Source: Algoriphagus faecimaris (GTDB lineage: Bacteria; Bacteroidota; Bacteroidia; Cytophagales; Cyclobacteriaceae). Taken from it: 53,900 nucleotides of DNA. Position 1 is the stretch's first letter, and every line of letters begins with the position of its first letter. The stretch is from NCBI RefSeq assembly GCF_900101705.1, contig NZ_FNAC01000034.1:1-53900 (forward strand), in the 5' to 3' direction. A program made the position numbers and the translations under genes. Shown here piece by piece: positions 8,564 through 16,657 of the stretch. Under the pieces are notes generated by a model. It was given only the letters and a program-made list of their open reading frames with translations, had not been told where the DNA came from and did no database searches.

Positions 8564-9970
8564 ATGGAATCATCTACAGAAACTAGTGCCAATAAGAAGC
8601 TTACTGTCGCCATCGCGGGAGCAGGAGGATATGTGGGGCGCTGGTTTATTCATCATTTTAAGGAGAAATACAATATTGTCGGCCTAAGCCGGAAAAAGGT
8701 GAAGAAAAATCCGCATCCTGAAGTACAGTGGAGACAGGTGGAATTGTATTCGATAACAAGCACTGTGGAAGCACTTCGAGGTGTGGATGTGGCTATTTAT
8801 TTAGTCCATTCCATGAATGCCTCTACCCGACTTAATCAGGGAAGTTTTGAAGATACCGACCTGCTTCTAGCTGATAATTTTAGCCGGGCTGCAGACTTGA
8901 ATAAGGTTCAGCAGATTATTTATCTGGGAGGACTTTTACCCAAAGAACCTGAAGAAAAACTTTCCCGTCATCTGAGAAGTCGACTTGAAGTGGAGCAGTC
9001 TCTGGGCTCTCGCTCTGCAAAATTAACAGCATTAAGAGCTTCAATCATAGTTGGGCCGGGAGGCTCAAGTTTTGACATGATCAAAAATCTTGTTCAGCGA
9101 CTTCCTGTCTTGATGTGTCCCAAGTGGACCGAATCAGAGACGCAGCCTATTTCCCTTAGAGATACCCTTACCATCATGGATACCTGTATAGGTAACCCCA
9201 ATATGTATAAAAAGGCTGTAGAAATAGGAAGTCCTGAAGTGATGACTTACCGAGATATGCTGGAGCGTACGGCTAAAACGATGGGTAAAAAAAGACTGGT
9301 GTTTTCAGTTCCAGTTTTTTCCTTGGGCTTGAGTAAGTTCTGGGTGGGACTTTTTGGAGATAGTCCTCCACAGTTGGTTTCACCACTCGTCGAAAGTCTA
9401 CGCCACACGCTGACTGTATCACCGGAATTATCATTCAAAGAGCGAGAAATTGATTATCTCAGCTATGAGGAATCTGTCAAAATCGCCCTTCACTCGGATG
9501 AAAATCCAAATTTGCCCACTTTCTATAAAAAGAAAGGGGTCAAAAATACCGTTAGGAGTATTCAGCGAATGCGTAACAATAGTGGGCATTCTGCGACCTG
9601 GGTGGCCAATCGATATAATATCTGGCTCCCAAGTTTTTTTAAGTTTCTCATTAATGGTAAGAGGACCGCTACAGGAGATATTGGCTTTCATCTTCTTTGG
9701 GGAAAGAAAGCTATGCTTCAATTGACCATGATCCCAGATAGGAGTGATGAGGAAAGACAGCTGTTTTATATCACAGGTGGCTGGCTGGTCAAGCGCTTTG
9801 ATTATGGATGGTTGGAGTTCAGAGGAGTGCTAGATAATAAATATATTCTGTCGGCTATTCATGAGTTTGTACCGAGACTTCCATGGTATATTTATGTGAC
9901 TACACAGGCAAGATTTCATGTTTGGGTGATGAATCGTTTCAAAAAATACCTCGAAAGCAAAGTAGATTGA
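8564..9970 (+). CDS. SDR-type NAD(P)-binding protein with DUF2867-like C-terminal domain
   Basis: A 468-residue cytosolic protein. Residues about 13-300 form an atypical short-chain dehydrogenase: V-A-I-A-G-A-G-G-Y-V-G-R-W (glycine-rich nucleotide loop), L-S-R-K after the second strand, V-A-I-Y-L-V-H-S, and I-I-Y-L-G-G-L. The C-terminal 130 residues (D-I-G-F-H-L-L-W-G onward, ending near W-V-M-N-R-F-K-K) resemble DUF2867, a domain often fused to such reductases. The substrate is unknown; related proteins are annotated as NAD-dependent epimerases or as NmrA-like. The gene follows the PmoA gene by 88 bases. Confidence 0.7.
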   Translation: MESSTETSANKKLTVAIAGAGGYVGRWFIHHFKEKYNIVGLSRKKVKKNPHPEVQWRQVELYSITSTVEALRGVDVAIYLVHSMNASTRLNQGSFEDTDLLLADNFSRAADLNKVQQIIYLGGLLPKEPEEKLSRHLRSRLEVEQSLGSRSAKLTALRASIIVGPGGSSFDMIKNLVQRLPVLMCPKWTESETQPISLRDTLTIMDTCIGNPNMYKKAVEIGSPEVMTYRDMLERTAKTMGKKRLVFSVPVFSLGLSKFWVGLFGDSPPQLVSPLVESLRHTLTVSPELSFKEREIDYLSYEESVKIALHSDENPNLPTFYKKKGVKNTVRSIQRMRNNSGHSATWVANRYNIWLPSFFKFLINGKRTATGDIGFHLLWGKKAMLQLTMIPDRSDEERQLFYITGGWLVKRFDYGWLEFRGVLDNKYILSAIHEFVPRLPWYIYVTTQARFHVWVMNRFKKYLESKVD

Positions 9971-10030
9971 TTAACTTTTGGGAAAATCTATCAGGATACT
10001 AACCCAACTTTACCTTTTAAGCACATCAAA

Positions 10031-10981
10031 ATGAAAACAGTAAAATTTGAAAACGGAGATTCCATGCCTATTGTAGGTTTGGGAACTTGGAAAAGTAAAC
10101 CAGGAGAAGTAAGAAAAGCAGTTTATTGGGCCCTTGAGGCAGGCTATAGACATATCGATTGTGCTAAGATTTATCAAAATGAAAAAGAAGTAGGTCAGGG
10201 CTTGGCAGATGCCTTTGCCGATGGAATAGTGAAGCGAGCGGATGTATTTGTCACTTCCAAGCTTTGGAATGACTGTCATCGATATGAAGATGTGGGGCCG
10301 GCGTTGGATAATACTTTGAACGATCTACGATTGGATTATTTAGATCTTTATTTGGTTCATTGGCCTATATCTTTTAAGCATGGGATTGGTTTTGCATCTC
10401 ACAGAGAAGAATTTTATACCTATCAAGATGTGCCTCTGACGCAAACTTGGCAGGCGATGCAGGAGCAAAAACTACTCGGAAAAGCCAAACATATCGGAGT
10501 CTCTAATTTTAATCAAACGAAACTCAAAGAGCTTTTTGCGATGGAAGGGCAGAAGCCTGAAATGAACCAAGTAGAAATGCATCCCTATTTGCCACAAGAA
10601 GAATTAGTGAAATTCTGCAAAAGTAACGGCATGCTGATGACGGCGTATTCCCCATTAGGTTCACCAGATTCGCGATCCGAAAAGCATCAAAATGACCCCA
10701 AGCTGCTTGAGGATCAAACTGTCAAAAAAATTGCCGAGAAACATCAGGCCTCGGTAGGGCAAGTTCTGATCGCTTGGTCTGTTTCTAGGGATATAGTGGT
10801 GATACCCAAATCGGTCAATCAAGGAAGAATTGTAGAGAACCTAAAAGCAAGTGAGTTAGTACTTGATCAAGAGGACCTTCAGCAGCTAAAAGACATTGGC
10901 ATTTCGCATCGATTTGTAGATGGGAGCTTCTTTACAGGATCGCAAAGTCCTTATCAGCCCTCAGATCTTTGGGATAGTTGA
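10031..10981 (+). CDS. aldo/keto reductase
   Basis: A 316-residue TIM-barrel NADPH-dependent reductase. The full catalytic tetrad is visible: Asp43 and Tyr48 in H-I-D-C-A-K-I-Y-Q-N, Lys77 in V-T-S-K-L-W, and His110 in Y-L-V-H-W-P. The family signature I-G-V-S-N-F-N (about 157-163) and the NADPH-binding block V-I-P-K-S (about 257-261) are present. It reduces aldehydes or sugar ketones; the pattern is close to eukaryote-type aldehyde or aldose reductases. Single gene followed by a strong terminator. Confidence 0.9.
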   Translation: MKTVKFENGDSMPIVGLGTWKSKPGEVRKAVYWALEAGYRHIDCAKIYQNEKEVGQGLADAFADGIVKRADVFVTSKLWNDCHRYEDVGPALDNTLNDLRLDYLDLYLVHWPISFKHGIGFASHREEFYTYQDVPLTQTWQAMQEQKLLGKAKHIGVSNFNQTKLKELFAMEGQKPEMNQVEMHPYLPQEELVKFCKSNGMLMTAYSPLGSPDSRSEKHQNDPKLLEDQTVKKIAEKHQASVGQVLIAWSVSRDIVVIPKSVNQGRIVENLKASELVLDQEDLQQLKDIGISHRFVDGSFFTGSQSPYQPSDLWDS

Positions 10982-10990
10982 TAAAAAAAA

Positions 10991-11017
10991 AACCGCTCTG
11001 AAGAGCGGTTTTTTTTT
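10991..11017. terminator. bidirectional intrinsic terminator
   Basis: AACCGCTC (10991-10998), loop of four, GAGCGGTT (11003-11010), preceded by an A-run and followed by a T-run. It serves the aldo/keto reductase on the plus strand and the TrpF-like gene on the minus strand. Confidence 0.9.
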
Positions 11018-11636
11018 AGTCTTCAATTTCCAAGGACTCCAGTATTTCTGCCAGTTCGTCAAAGTCCTTTAGTCCAGGTTTGATTTCTTCTCCTCCCTCT
11101 AAACTAATTCCTTTTAATTTCAATCTTTCAGGTAAAGAAATGAACTGTTCTGTAGTCAAAGATCCGCCTAGTAAGGTAGGCACTTGCGAAGCAATGTTTT
11201 GAATGGCGGTCACTTCCTTCTCCGATAAAGATTCTTTTTCCGAAAAAAGATGGACCACCACTTCATGATTTTTAATTTCATGGACTAGTGAAGCCTCTAT
11301 ATGGGACAGCTCATCTAGTCGGATCTTCAAGATTCCCTTATAGCCTTTTTCGACCAATTCAATAAGAGTGGCTACATCAGCATGCTCTACCCATTCCAAG
11401 CCTTCGTAGGATTTGATCGTTTCGATGATCTCTTCAGTATTCAGGCTACTAAATTCCCCGAGAAACTCAGGCCCCGAAACCCATCCTGTGATCTCGGAGT
11501 AGACAGTAGGATCAACATATTTAGCTGAGGTTTTATCTAAATTAAAGCCTAATACATCCACTTGCATACCTGCACAATACCTAGCATCACTGAGGTTGGT
11601 GATTCCGCTTACCTTTACAAAAGTCTTGAGAGCCAT
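11016..11636 (-). CDS. TrpF-like (phosphoribosylanthranilate isomerase-like) protein lacking catalytic residues
   Basis: A 206-residue single-domain beta/alpha barrel. The N-terminus F-V-K-V-S-G-I-T-N-L-S-D-A matches the TrpF pattern K-[IV]-C-G-I-T, and L-G-G-S-L-T (156-161) plus I-K-P-G-L-K-D (185-191) match the TrpF phosphate-binding end. But the catalytic cysteine is Ser10, the region of the catalytic aspartate (around 127-131) reads V-V-H-L-F, and the G-G-x-G-K-T-F-D-W segment is missing. No other trp genes are nearby. So it is probably not a working isomerase of tryptophan synthesis. Likely a paralogue with another role, or a binding protein. Confidence 0.6.
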   Translation of the reverse strand: MALKTFVKVSGITNLSDARYCAGMQVDVLGFNLDKTSAKYVDPTVYSEITGWVSGPEFLGEFSSLNTEEIIETIKSYEGLEWVEHADVATLIELVEKGYKGILKIRLDELSHIEASLVHEIKNHEVVVHLFSEKESLSEKEVTAIQNIASQVPTLLGGSLTTEQFISLPERLKLKGISLEGGEEIKPGLKDFDELAEILESLEIED

Positions 11637-11652
11637 AATGTATAATTTGGCG

Positions 11653-11660
11653 CAAATGTA
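11653..11660 (-). promoter_or_regulatory. putative -7 element of the TrpF-like gene
   Basis: On the minus strand TACATTTG, an exact match to TAnnTTTG, lies 17 bases upstream of the ATG. No good TTTG is found 19 bases before it, so the -33 part is weak. Confidence 0.4.
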
Positions 11661-11761
11661 AAAACTACTGCCTGCTATGCCATAAAAAAATGAAAATAAC
11701 CCTACTAATTCTTTCTGGTTTTCTCATGAAATCCTTCTATTTTTAAAAACGATTATTGCTT

Positions 11762-12430
11762 ATGAGACGATTTAAACTCTCCATTAGTTGTTTTTTCCTG
11801 CTCTTGATGGCCTGTGAGCGTGAAGTGGAATTGCCTGCTTTGGAAATTGATTATGCATTTCAGCCTTTCAACATAGGTGACACCTGGACTTACGCTGTGG
11901 AAGAGACGATTTATTTTGGGGAAAATGACTCTGAAGACGCTAGCTATTACTTGCAGGACAGAATGCGGACTTTATATGTAAATGATGCAAAAGAGCAAGT
12001 ATTTGTGGTGGCTAGGTATCGCTCGGATGACCTCAATAACTGGGTTTTTCAATCTGAATTCACCCTTTTGATCCGTGAGAGAAGCCTTATTCGAAATTTA
12101 AACAATCAACCCGAGGTAGCCTTAATATTCCCCATCATTGATGGTAAAACTTGGGATGGAAATAGCTATAGAAATGCTCCTGTGGACGAGTACATGCTTG
12201 AGATCTTGTCCCCATCAGAGGTGGATGGGCAAGTGAAAATCTGGCAAGAAGATAGCGATGATGAAATTACTTTTAGAGATATCCGATACGATATTTTCCA
12301 AAAGGGAGTAGGGCTTGTAGAAAAGTATTCAGAAGTGCTTACCTATTGCTCAAGAAATGACTGTCTAGGTGAACAATTAATTGACTCTGGGAGTAAAATA
12401 CATATGGAATTGGTATCCTATGAACAGTAG
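11762..12430 (+). CDS. predicted lipoprotein of unknown function
   Basis: A 222-residue protein with a lipoprotein signal: M-R-R-F-K-L-S-I-S, then L-L-L-M-A-C, where the cysteine would be lipidated. A TTG lies two codons upstream in frame; the ATG at 11762 is preferred. After the lipobox the sequence F-Q-P-F-N-I-G-D-T-W-T-Y is the kind of start seen in exported beta-rich proteins of Bacteroidota. Two cysteines near the C-terminus (Y-C-S-R-N-D-C) could form a disulphide. The end overlaps the start of the subtilase gene by 11 bases, so the two proteins are probably made together and may work together at the cell surface. Function not recognised. Confidence 0.7.
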   Translation: MRRFKLSISCFFLLLMACEREVELPALEIDYAFQPFNIGDTWTYAVEETIYFGENDSEDASYYLQDRMRTLYVNDAKEQVFVVARYRSDDLNNWVFQSEFTLLIRERSLIRNLNNQPEVALIFPIIDGKTWDGNSYRNAPVDEYMLEILSPSEVDGQVKIWQEDSDDEITFRDIRYDIFQKGVGLVEKYSEVLTYCSRNDCLGEQLIDSGSKIHMELVSYEQ

Positions 12431-14087
12431 TAAGTTTTTATCCTTTTTTTTTCTTTTGAATTTAATTTTAGGCTCAGCAGCTTATGCACAAGATCGCTAT
12501 GCTGTTTTCTATCAATACAAGCCTCAAGAAAACTTTTCTTTGGATAATCCTTCCGATTTTCTGACGCAAAGAGCATTGGATAGGAGAATCCGCGAGTCGG
12601 TGGCTGTAGACAGTACTGATTTGCCAGTTTCCCCACGCTACATCAATGAACTTCGAGTTCTATCAACAGACCTTTTATATCACAGCAAATGGCTCAATGC
12701 CAGCTTGGCTGTGTTGAGTACAGAGCAACTTGAACAGGTTTCTCAGCTTCCCTTTGTCGAAAGGTTAGAGTTGGTAGCTTATGGATACAATCCACCCCCC
12801 ATTAATGAGCGAAGCAGCCTACTGAATTTTGTTTCAAAATTTGCCTTCAACCTAGAAAACAGAAAAACGGCAAGGATGCTGAAGTCAATGGATTTGCCCT
12901 CTGATTTCCAAAATCAATTGCTTGGAATAGATCGAATGCATGAGGAAGGTTTCAAAGGTAGCGGTATTACTATTGCGGTTTTTGATGCGGGCTATCCCGG
13001 AGTGAATACCGGTTCAGCTATGGCGCATTTGCTTGAAAATAACTCGATCGTAGGCGCTATCGACTTGGTTAGACCTTGGAACGATAATGTATTTTTGGAT
13101 AATCAGCACGGCACCAATGTCTTGTCAGTGATTGCTAGCAATGACGCAGAAAAGTTTATCGCCGGAGCTCCCGATGCCAATTACATTTTGGCTATTACTG
13201 AGGAAGTAGCCACCGAATACCGAGTGGAGGAGTTTAATTGGCTGAGGGCGGCAGAGTATGCGGATTCATTAGGAGTGGACATCATCAATAGCTCCCTGGG
13301 CTACAATAATTTCTTCGACGATCCCGCGATGAATTATACTGCAGAGCAAATAGATGGGCAAACGGCTATTGTAACACAAGCAGCAAATTTTGCAGCAAAG
13401 CGGGGAATATTGGTAGTCGCTAGCGCAGGTAATGAAGGGCCGGGTGAGCGATCAATCTCTCCTCCAGCTGACTCACCCTTGGCTTTATCCATAGGAGCAG
13501 TCAACCAAAATCTGGAGGTTTCCCCATTTAGTTCGAAAGGCCCTACCGCTGATGGTCGTATCAAGCCTGATTTGGTTGCTTTTGGAAGTGGAACAGCTAT
13601 CATTCGGTCCAATGACAATGTGGGTTTTGCCAGTGGTACTTCCTTCTCGGCACCGCAGATTACTGCCTTGGCTGCGGGACTTTGGGAGGCAAGACCAGAG
13701 TGGACTAGAGCTGAATTGGTTGAAAATTTACTAAGGTCTGCCACAAATGCCGAGGATCCTAATTCGATAATTGGCTTTGGAATCCCCAATTTTTGGGATG
13801 CTTACTATGGGGAGATATTATCGATTGAGGATAAAGAGGAAAATATTTGGAAGATTTACCCCAATCCGCTTCAGGGAAATGAGCTATTGATTGAGTACGG
13901 TTCGGGGCTTTCCTATCGATTTGAATTATTGGATATGAGTGGTAAATCTCTTCTTGATTTCGCCATTTTAAGGGAAAAGACAGATGAACCCTTTCGGATT
14001 GATATGACGGGAATTCTTCCTGGAGTGTATCTCGTCCAAATTCAGGATGCGAAAACGGTCAAAAGAACGAAACTTTTTAGATATTAA
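12420..14087 (+). CDS. secreted S8 family serine peptidase (subtilase) with T9SS sorting domain
   Basis: The start at ATG 12420 (M-N-S-S-K-F-L) gives a proper signal peptide ending A-Y-A-Q; the frame is open further upstream but inside the lipoprotein gene. The 555-residue product has the subtilase triad: Asp189 in V-F-D-A-G, His230 in Q-H-G-T-N, Ser408 in G-T-S-F-S-A-P, and the oxyanion Asn in S-A-G-N-E-G. The last 80 residues, starting I-Y-P-N-P-L and ending with a V-K-R-T-K-L-F-R-Y tail, are a type A type IX secretion sorting domain. The protein is thus exported across both membranes and probably anchored or released at the surface. Substrate unknown. Confidence 0.9.
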   Translation: MNSSKFLSFFFLLNLILGSAAYAQDRYAVFYQYKPQENFSLDNPSDFLTQRALDRRIRESVAVDSTDLPVSPRYINELRVLSTDLLYHSKWLNASLAVLSTEQLEQVSQLPFVERLELVAYGYNPPPINERSSLLNFVSKFAFNLENRKTARMLKSMDLPSDFQNQLLGIDRMHEEGFKGSGITIAVFDAGYPGVNTGSAMAHLLENNSIVGAIDLVRPWNDNVFLDNQHGTNVLSVIASNDAEKFIAGAPDANYILAITEEVATEYRVEEFNWLRAAEYADSLGVDIINSSLGYNNFFDDPAMNYTAEQIDGQTAIVTQAANFAAKRGILVVASAGNEGPGERSISPPADSPLALSIGAVNQNLEVSPFSSKGPTADGRIKPDLVAFGSGTAIIRSNDNVGFASGTSFSAPQITALAAGLWEARPEWTRAELVENLLRSATNAEDPNSIIGFGIPNFWDAYYGEILSIEDKEENIWKIYPNPLQGNELLIEYGSGLSYRFELLDMSGKSLLDFAILREKTDEPFRIDMTGILPGVYLVQIQDAKTVKRTKLFRY

Positions 14088-14140
14088 CATTTTGGCTATG
14101 GGGCAAATTTTATTTGTTTTGCAGCTTAATTATTCTCCCT

Positions 14141-14791
14141 ATGCCAGCGAAAATTGCTCCCTCTATTCTTGCTTCTGATTTTGCCAATTTGCAAAAAGAA
14201 GTAGAAATGCTCAACGAATCTCAAGCAGATTACATTCATGTGGATATCATGGATGGAGTCTTCGTTCCTAATATTTCTTTCGGAATTCCAGTGACCGAAG
14301 CCATAGCCAAGCATGCCAAAAAGCCTTTGGATGTGCATTTAATGATCGTGGACCCAGATCGCTATCTGGAAGCATTCCGAAATGCAGGGGCAGAAATTAT
14401 TTCCGTTCACTATGAGGCTTGTACTCATCTTCACCGAACGTTGCAAGGAATCAAGCAATTGGGAGCTCAGGCAGGCGTTGCAATTAATCCCCACACTTCT
14501 GTTGATCTATTAGAAGATGTGATTCAGGATATAGATTTGGTATGTGTGATGTCTGTCAATCCAGGATTTGGTGGGCAGAAATTTATTGAAAACACCTATC
14601 AAAAGGTAGAAAGGCTTAAGAAATTGATTGTGTCCAAAGGAGCAAAAACCCAAATCGAAATTGATGGAGGAGTGAATCTGCAAAATGCCCCTAAACTGAT
14701 AGAGGCAGGTGCAGATGTTTTGGTAGCTGGTAGTTTTGTTTTTAGTTCAAAAAATCCAATTCTCACTATTGAAGGATTGAAAAACCTTTAA
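14141..14791 (+). CDS. rpe: ribulose-phosphate 3-epimerase
   Basis: Interconverts ribulose 5-phosphate and xylulose 5-phosphate in the pentose phosphate pathway. The 216-residue protein starts at ATG 14141 (M-P-A-K-I-A-P-S-I-L-A-S-D-F), matching the family N-terminus. Metal and catalytic blocks are present: H-V-D-I-M-D-G-V-F-V-P-N, V-H-L-M-I, V-N-P-G-F-G-G-Q-K-F and I-E-I-D-G-G-V-N, ending in A-D-V-L-V-A-G-S-F-V-F. Stands alone between the subtilase and an exported protein. Confidence 0.97.
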   Translation: MPAKIAPSILASDFANLQKEVEMLNESQADYIHVDIMDGVFVPNISFGIPVTEAIAKHAKKPLDVHLMIVDPDRYLEAFRNAGAEIISVHYEACTHLHRTLQGIKQLGAQAGVAINPHTSVDLLEDVIQDIDLVCVMSVNPGFGGQKFIENTYQKVERLKKLIVSKGAKTQIEIDGGVNLQNAPKLIEAGADVLVAGSFVFSSKNPILTIEGLKNL

Positions 14792-14910
14792 TTTGAGTCT
14801 AAGCCATTACCATTTATCCTAAAAATTCTTAATTCTCAGTTTTATCCTTGATTTTTTGAGGCTTGGCTAGTTTATTGCAATCTTAGAAAAAACTAAACTC
14901 ACGATTGATT

Positions 14911-15444
14911 ATGAAAAAAGTATTACTATTTGGAGCGTTTTTCGCTTTTTTTGGAATGAATGCCTTTGCACAAGAAGAAGCTGCTGAGCCTGTCACTGAT
15001 GAAGATTTGACGCAATATGCAACAGTGGAGGTAATGACTTCTCTATATGTTGAAGATAAAACTGAAGAGCTTAGAAACATGATCCTCAATAATGATGTGA
15101 TCGATGGTGGTGCTCGATACAATGAAATCAAAGCAGCTTGGGGAGATGATGCCAAAATGGCGGAAGCAGAGGTAACTGAAGAAGAGAAAGCAGCCTATCA
15201 AGTGATTTTGGATTTTCAGAATTCTCTTCAACAAAGTGTAGTGGATTATAAAACTGGCTTGATTACTGAAAGCGATGTGATCACAGTATCTGTTTACAAC
15301 AAAGTTTTGGCGGCGGTTAAAGATGATCCATCAGTAAAAGAAAAGTTGGACTCGATGATTTTATCAATTAAAGAAGAAAAAGATGCTGAGCGTGCTGCCG
15401 CAAAAGAAGACGGTGATGCTGAAGCAGCTGAGGACGGAAAATAA
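14911..15444 (+). CDS. exported acidic protein of unknown function
   Basis: A 177-residue protein with a clear signal peptide (start M-K-K-V-L-L-F-G, cleavage at A-F-A-Q). The mature part is rich in Glu, Asp and Ala, mostly predicted helix, with a charged tail ending E-A-A-E-D-G-K. No family was recognised. Followed at once by a terminator, so it is transcribed alone or as the last gene of its unit. The abundance of charge and lack of cysteines suggest a small soluble periplasmic protein. Confidence 0.65.
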   Translation: MKKVLLFGAFFAFFGMNAFAQEEAAEPVTDEDLTQYATVEVMTSLYVEDKTEELRNMILNNDVIDGGARYNEIKAAWGDDAKMAEAEVTEEEKAAYQVILDFQNSLQQSVVDYKTGLITESDVITVSVYNKVLAAVKDDPSVKEKLDSMILSIKEEKDAERAAAKEDGDAEAAEDGK

Positions 15445-15475
15445 ATTTTACGATTCCTTTTCGCGATTGAATCGA

Positions 15476-15504
15476 AAGCCTTCCCAAAAGGGAGGCTTTT
15501 TTTT
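15476..15504 (+). terminator. intrinsic terminator
   Basis: AAGCC/TTCCC (15476-15485), loop AAAA, GGGAGGCTT (15490-15498) with one bulged T, then a T-run. Ends the transcript of the exported acidic protein. Confidence 0.85.
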
Positions 15505-15545
15505 ATACTTTTACACTGGAACGAAACTTGATACGTTTTCAAACT

Positions 15546-16562
15546 ATGAAAAAATCTATCTTCATTTTCAGCGGAATTTTCTTTTTGATCAGTACGGGGC
15601 TTTTTGCTCAAGATGATGATATTTTTGGGATTACAACCAAGGCTAAAAACCCGAAAAGTGAATCAGCTGTGGGTAATATTTTTAGGAACGTATTGGAGCA
15701 ATTTGCCTTAGAAATATCTACGGGAGCTGCCTATCATCAGTTTGGCACAAGTTTCTATTCAGAAACCCCCAACCTTTACTTTTTGGAACAGTTTCAAAAT
15801 TTCGACGAGCCTCTGGATATCTCAGAGGAAAACCCACTGGAAATGAAAAGTCAGGACTGGACCTTTCCTATTTTCAATGCAGGTCTCCGAATCAATGTTT
15901 TCAATATCATTACCATAGGTGGTGGATATGGGCAGGAGTGGGGTAACCTGAGCCCGATGAGAGGACAGAATTGGGAAATTCCCTTTGAGGGGAGTAGCTA
16001 TCAGGCTAGCAAGCTTTATGGTACAGTGGGATTGATCCTTTGGGATGCCCGTAAGCGTGCCAAGTATTTACAATGGAGGTATAGAAGCTATGCCTCGGCA
16101 AACCTCTATATGCAGTCCGAATTGCGTCAGCGGGTAAGGCAAGTGTATCCTTGGCGAGTGATTTTCGAGGGTGAATTTGGTCAGCTGAACTTAAAAAATG
16201 CCTACGATCCCTCATTAGCTGCCAATGGATCTTATACCCCACGCTTGGCGGTAGCAGATCAGCCGTACTATGGTTTGAGCCTTCGCGTGGAAAGAGATTT
16301 TTCAGAATATGCGAAATTTTTCTTAAAGGGGGGTGCTGAATTCCGAAGCTTTACTTACGCTTCCTCAGACTATTCCGAATCCCAAAACCTTGATCAGCAG
16401 CTATATGCCCTTCAGCTTGGGCTATCCGTTCGGATACCAGGGACAAAACGATGCAAAATTGCTGGCTGTGGGGTGGTGATGAAACACATGCATAATGGTA
16501 TAGAATATCGAGGTAGCGGTATTTTCAATTTACAGAACCGAAAAATCGGCCAATGGTATTAA
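15546..16562 (+). CDS. predicted outer-membrane beta-barrel protein
   Basis: A 338-residue protein; ATG 15546 gives a signal peptide ending L-F-A-Q. The body alternates polar and hydrophobic residues with many aromatic strand ends, as in outer-membrane barrels. The C-terminal 40 residues carry two closely spaced cysteines (R-C-K-I-A-G-C-G-V) followed by H-M-H and Y-R-G-S-G-I-F, a tail seen on some Bacteroidota outer-membrane proteins; the cysteine-histidine set may bind a metal. No function recognised. A short T-rich region upstream and the previous terminator indicate its own promoter. Confidence 0.6.
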   Translation: MKKSIFIFSGIFFLISTGLFAQDDDIFGITTKAKNPKSESAVGNIFRNVLEQFALEISTGAAYHQFGTSFYSETPNLYFLEQFQNFDEPLDISEENPLEMKSQDWTFPIFNAGLRINVFNIITIGGGYGQEWGNLSPMRGQNWEIPFEGSSYQASKLYGTVGLILWDARKRAKYLQWRYRSYASANLYMQSELRQRVRQVYPWRVIFEGEFGQLNLKNAYDPSLAANGSYTPRLAVADQPYYGLSLRVERDFSEYAKFFLKGGAEFRSFTYASSDYSESQNLDQQLYALQLGLSVRIPGTKRCKIAGCGVVMKHMHNGIEYRGSGIFNLQNRKIGQWY

Positions 16563-16596
16563 TCTACCAAAAGCTATTTTAACAATCATATTCTCT

Positions 16597-16626
16597 TTTC
16601 AAAAGCACCTCCTTTTTACTATCTTG
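16597..16626 (+). promoter_or_regulatory. putative gyrA promoter
   Basis: TTTC at 16597-16600, a 19-base spacer and TATCTTG at 16620-16626, close to the TTTG / TAnnTTTG pair. It would give a leader of about 25 bases to the gyrA ATG at 16658. Confidence 0.4.
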
Positions 16627-16657
16627 CGGCCTTATCATACCCTGTGAATAGCATATT

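Noticed and set aside
13334..13789. A leftward 151-codon open frame inside the subtilase gene
   Set aside because: Antisense shadow across the catalytic Ser region; no start or family support.
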